This document shows, one piece after another, positions 61,347 to 64,000 of a stretch of 64,000 nt of DNA. Under the pieces are notes generated by a model that was given only the letters and a program-made list of their open reading frames with translations, had not been told where the DNA came from and did no database searches. The translations under genes and the position numbers were made by a program. This DNA is from Adineta steineri (lineage: Eukaryota; Rotifera; Eurotatoria; Adinetida; Adinetidae). The stretch is taken from contig CAJNOI010000009.1 of assembly GCA_905250115.1 (NCBI GenBank), forward strand, positions 1,163,821 through 1,227,820. The letters are read 5' to 3'. The stretch's first letter is position 1; each line of letters begins with the position of its first letter.

Positions 61347-62967
61347 ATGACAACAATAAATTCAAATAATGGTGATGGCCAAACATCACCTATTCCTGAT
61401 GGTCATGGTCAGAAAGCTGAAGATGATAGAAAATTATTTGTTGGTAATAAAATTTTACGCTTTATAATAATAATTATTATTATTATCTATTTTCTTTTTG
61501 AGGTGGTTTAACATGGGATACAACACAAGACGATTTACGTGAATATTTTTCTAACTTTGGTAATATTCTTGATTGTTCAATTAAACACGATCCAACAACT
61601 GGACGTAGTCGTGGTTTTGCTTTTCTTATCTTCGATAGAAAAGATATTGTTGACAAAATTCTTTCACAAAATGAACATTTTGTTAAAGGTCGAAAAGTTG
61701 ACCCAAAACCAGCACATCGTCGTTTGGCTATGAACAATAATAATCAAATGTCATCGTTGTCATCATCATCATTAAGTTCACTATCGAATAATAATCGAAA
61801 AGTTTTTATTGGTGGTCTTGATCCAAATTTTCCTGATACACAATTAAGAGAGTATTTTTCACAATTTGGAACAATTGATGGTAAATCGAAAGAAAGGAAG
61901 AGGGAAATTTTTTTTAAACTAATTTTTTTATAGAAATTGATTTACCATATGATAAAGAAAAAAATGAACGACGTCCATTTTGTTTTATTTCATTTCAAAA
62001 TGAACAATCAGCACAAGAAGTACTTCGATTACAAAGACATACTATTGGTGATATAACTGTTGATGTTAAAAGAGCTAAACCAAAAACTTTAAATAATCAA
62101 CAACAACAACAACAACAAATGTATGATCCATATGGACAACAAAGTATTTATGCAAATTATGGAAGTGGGGTTCCATCGTATGGTGTTAATACATATTCAG
62201 CTGCTGATCCGTAAGTATTTATTAGTGAAAATTATTATGAAATATAGATGAATAATCTCGCAATGTTTTTATAGCCGATGATTCATAACCCGAATATTTT
62301 GTAACTCATTAGTTTGAGACCGTTATCTAACGCGTAGATAGCAATATAAAAATTAAAAAATCTATGCTTGAATAATGATGAGTAACTGTAATCTCATAAT
62401 ATATTTTATTGTATTTCATTAATATAAGTGTATACGCATATATTTTTAGTTATGCAGCATGGAATAATTATCCATACAATCAACAAGGTAATGCTTCGGC
62501 TTATTCATATGGTGGTTCTGATGCAACAGGTGCTCAGAATTCAGCTACATCAACTTATCCTCAATATTCCCAACATCAGACAAATTCTCAATATTCATAC
62601 GGACCATCAAGTGGTGCAGCCAATGCTAATGAATATTATTCTCATTATGGTTACGGTGCTCCTCATCCAGCATCTAATGTCTATCCAGACCAAAATGGTT
62701 TGTTATTGAATTTCCTTTTTTTTTTATTATTTTTTTAAAATATCCGTAGTCTATGCTGGTGGCAATGCTGGTGGTGCTTATGATTATAATTATTATACAT
62801 CAGGTGGTGCAGGAGGTGTTGGTGGTTCAATCGTTGATAATGGTGCAGGGCAACAAGAAAGTAATTCACCGAATGATACAAATAATTATGATCATGATAC
62901 TCATTTCGGAAAAGCTAAAACATCTATTATTGCCAGTCCTACGTATCATCAATATCCCATCAGTTAG
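61347..62967 (+). CDS. Two-RRM hnRNP A/B/D-like RNA-binding protein
   Basis: Five exons (61347-61443, 61503-61880, 61934-62210, 62450-62697, 62750-62967) give 405 residues. RRM1 (about 30-110) has RNP2 KLFVGGL (split by intron 1) and RNP1 GRSRGFAFLIF. RRM2 (about 150-230) has RNP2 KVFIGGL and RNP1 RRPFCFISF, followed by VDVKRAKPK. The C-terminus is Gln/Tyr/Gly/Ser-rich and prion-like, with a poly-Gln run of seven. The layout matches hnRNP A/B, hnRNP D (AUF1) and Drosophila Squid, which act in splicing, mRNA stability and localisation. A Ser-rich linker lies between the RRMs. Paralogue assignment is not possible by eye. Confidence 0.92.
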
Positions 62968-63448
62968 ACAAGTTTTTTTTTAACATCATAAGTTTTTTTT
63001 TTCTTTTTTTTTATACTCGTTATTACTAATTTGACATAGGCGCAGGATAAATTCATACACACAGATATTAGATAAATCCGTATTGTTGTTGTTATTTTTC
63101 TTCATAAAAACTAAACACCCGGTGTATATAGGCAAACGTTTATTTGTTGTTTTTTTTCTCTTTTATATCTTGCGCGATAATGTCACACCGTCTATGAAGT
63201 TTTACTGTGTGTGTGAAGATTTTTTTCCAAGAACCGTGATAGATAAAAAAAAAAAAATTAATGCCAAAGAAGAAAAAAAAAGTATGATAGTAAAAAAAAA
63301 AAGAAATAAAACGAAATCAGCAACAACATTTGTTTTATCTTTGATTTTGCGTTTAAAAATGCTTGATGTTTTATTTTCAGATAAAGTTGATATTAGCCGT
63401 TTTATATTACATATTGACATTCAATAGTTTTTTGTTTTCTTTACAATT
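62968..63448. other. Spacer / 3' UTR and upstream region
   Basis: AT-rich with long poly-T and poly-A runs (62972-63010, 63245-63305). Open frames on both strands here mirror those runs and are not called. Confidence 0.35.
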
Positions 63449-63886
63449 ATGTCTTCTGTTACTTATGGAAATGAAGGTGTACCTTCAAATGATGAAATAG
63501 CAAATTCATCCGGCGCTATTCTTCAACATACATATCTTAATCCAAATGCGAATGCTGCTTATGCTGCCGTTGCTGTTGCAGCTGCTGCTGTTTCATCAGC
63601 GTCATCAACATCAGTTGTAGGTCCATATCAACATTATTATGGTCACCCATTACCGCCACAACAACTTCTGCATGTTCAACAATCTGCAGGATTCTATCCC
63701 GCACCGGCAACATTAAATCATCATCAACATCATGCAGATTTTAGTACTTCATCACCATCTGTTGCATCATCATCGAGTTCAATTGAATCATCACGTAAAC
63801 CACCTCATCGAAAACGAAATGCGACGGGTTCTGAAAAAATATCTGGAGCACTGGCAACAACTAAAGCAGGTGCAAAAAGAAAAATG
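63449..63886 (+). CDS. First exon of an Ala/His/Ser-rich protein, runs out of window
   Basis: An ATG at 63449 starts 146 codons ending at a good donor (GTATGT) at 63887; the rest lies beyond the right edge. The translated part is low-complexity: NAAYAAVAVAAAAVSSASS, then Tyr/Gln/His-rich HYYGHPLPPQQLL and NHHQHHADF, then Ser-rich. It finishes with a basic stretch RKPPHRKRNATGSEK and AGAKRKM that could be a nuclear signal or the edge of a DNA-binding domain. This composition is common in developmental transcription factors, but no domain is visible yet. Family not recognised. Confidence 0.6.
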
Positions 63887-64000
63887 GTATGTAGTTTGCG
63901 CTTTAATTACCTTTATATCGGATAAATCCGGGACACTTCTAAGATGGCATACTGAAAATGAATATCGAGCCCATATATGTAGATAGATCTCATATAGCTG

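Noticed and set aside
63083-63427. Overlapping frames on both strands before the last gene
   Set aside because: Driven by poly-A and poly-T runs; no homology or splice structure.

Overview
The window looks like nuclear DNA of a bdelloid rotifer or a close relative (inference). It is AT-rich. Genes carry many short GT-AG introns of about 45-60 bases, genes sit on both strands with AT-rich spacers, and the proteins are clearly animal ones: BTBD9, tensin, a kinesin-3, synaptotagmin-like, PDZ and hnRNP-like proteins, and peptide-GPCR signalling. Short (TGTGGG)-like tracts, the telomere repeat type known from bdelloids, occur internally near the left end. No rRNA, tRNA or CRISPR was recognised.

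Layout. 1-5 kb is repeat-rich accessory DNA. It holds a three-exon gene for a His-Me finger (I-PpoI-like) endonuclease, TGTGGG-like tracts on both sides of it, three copies of a dispersed GC-richer repeat, and a probable gene fragment. 6.9-14.2 kb (+) has a small neuropeptide precursor (FYDFGS/FYDFGT), an EF-hand protein, a class A peptide-type GPCR and a Pro/Asn-rich repeat protein. 14.4-23 kb (-) has a VWA-domain protein, a CorA-type metal channel and BTBD9 (13 exons). 24.8-27.7 kb (+) is a double-C2 synaptotagmin-like gene. 27.8-28.6 kb (-) is an unrecognised small multi-exon gene. 29.4-31.1 kb (+) is a secreted C45/Ntn-hydrolase. 31.9-39.4 kb (-) has a SOCS-box protein, an aldo-keto reductase and a short tensin (SH2-PTB, no PTEN-like module). 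42.9-45.5 kb (+) is a tandem pair of dual-specificity phosphatases. 46.3-46.9 kb (-) is a secretory phospholipase A2. 48.4-49.1 kb (+) is a four-pass membrane protein with PY motifs. 50.8-57.3 kb (+) is a KIF28-like kinesin-3 with an FHA domain. 58.2-59.7 kb (+) is a PDZ protein with two possible C-termini. 61.3-63.0 kb (+) is a two-RRM hnRNP A/B/D-like protein. 63.4 kb to the end (+) is the first exon of an Ala/His-rich protein that runs out of the window.

The genes form no operon-like pathway; each looks like a separate animal housekeeping or signalling locus. Exon models were built by eye from GT-AG sites and reading phase. For the multi-exon genes the summed coding length is a multiple of three (for example BTBD9 684 aa, kinesin 1098 aa, tensin 942 aa, CorA 391 aa), which supports the joins. 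The most unusual material is the endonuclease/telomere-like-repeat region on the left, the neuropeptide precursor, and several fold-back (MITE-like) elements inside introns and spacers.
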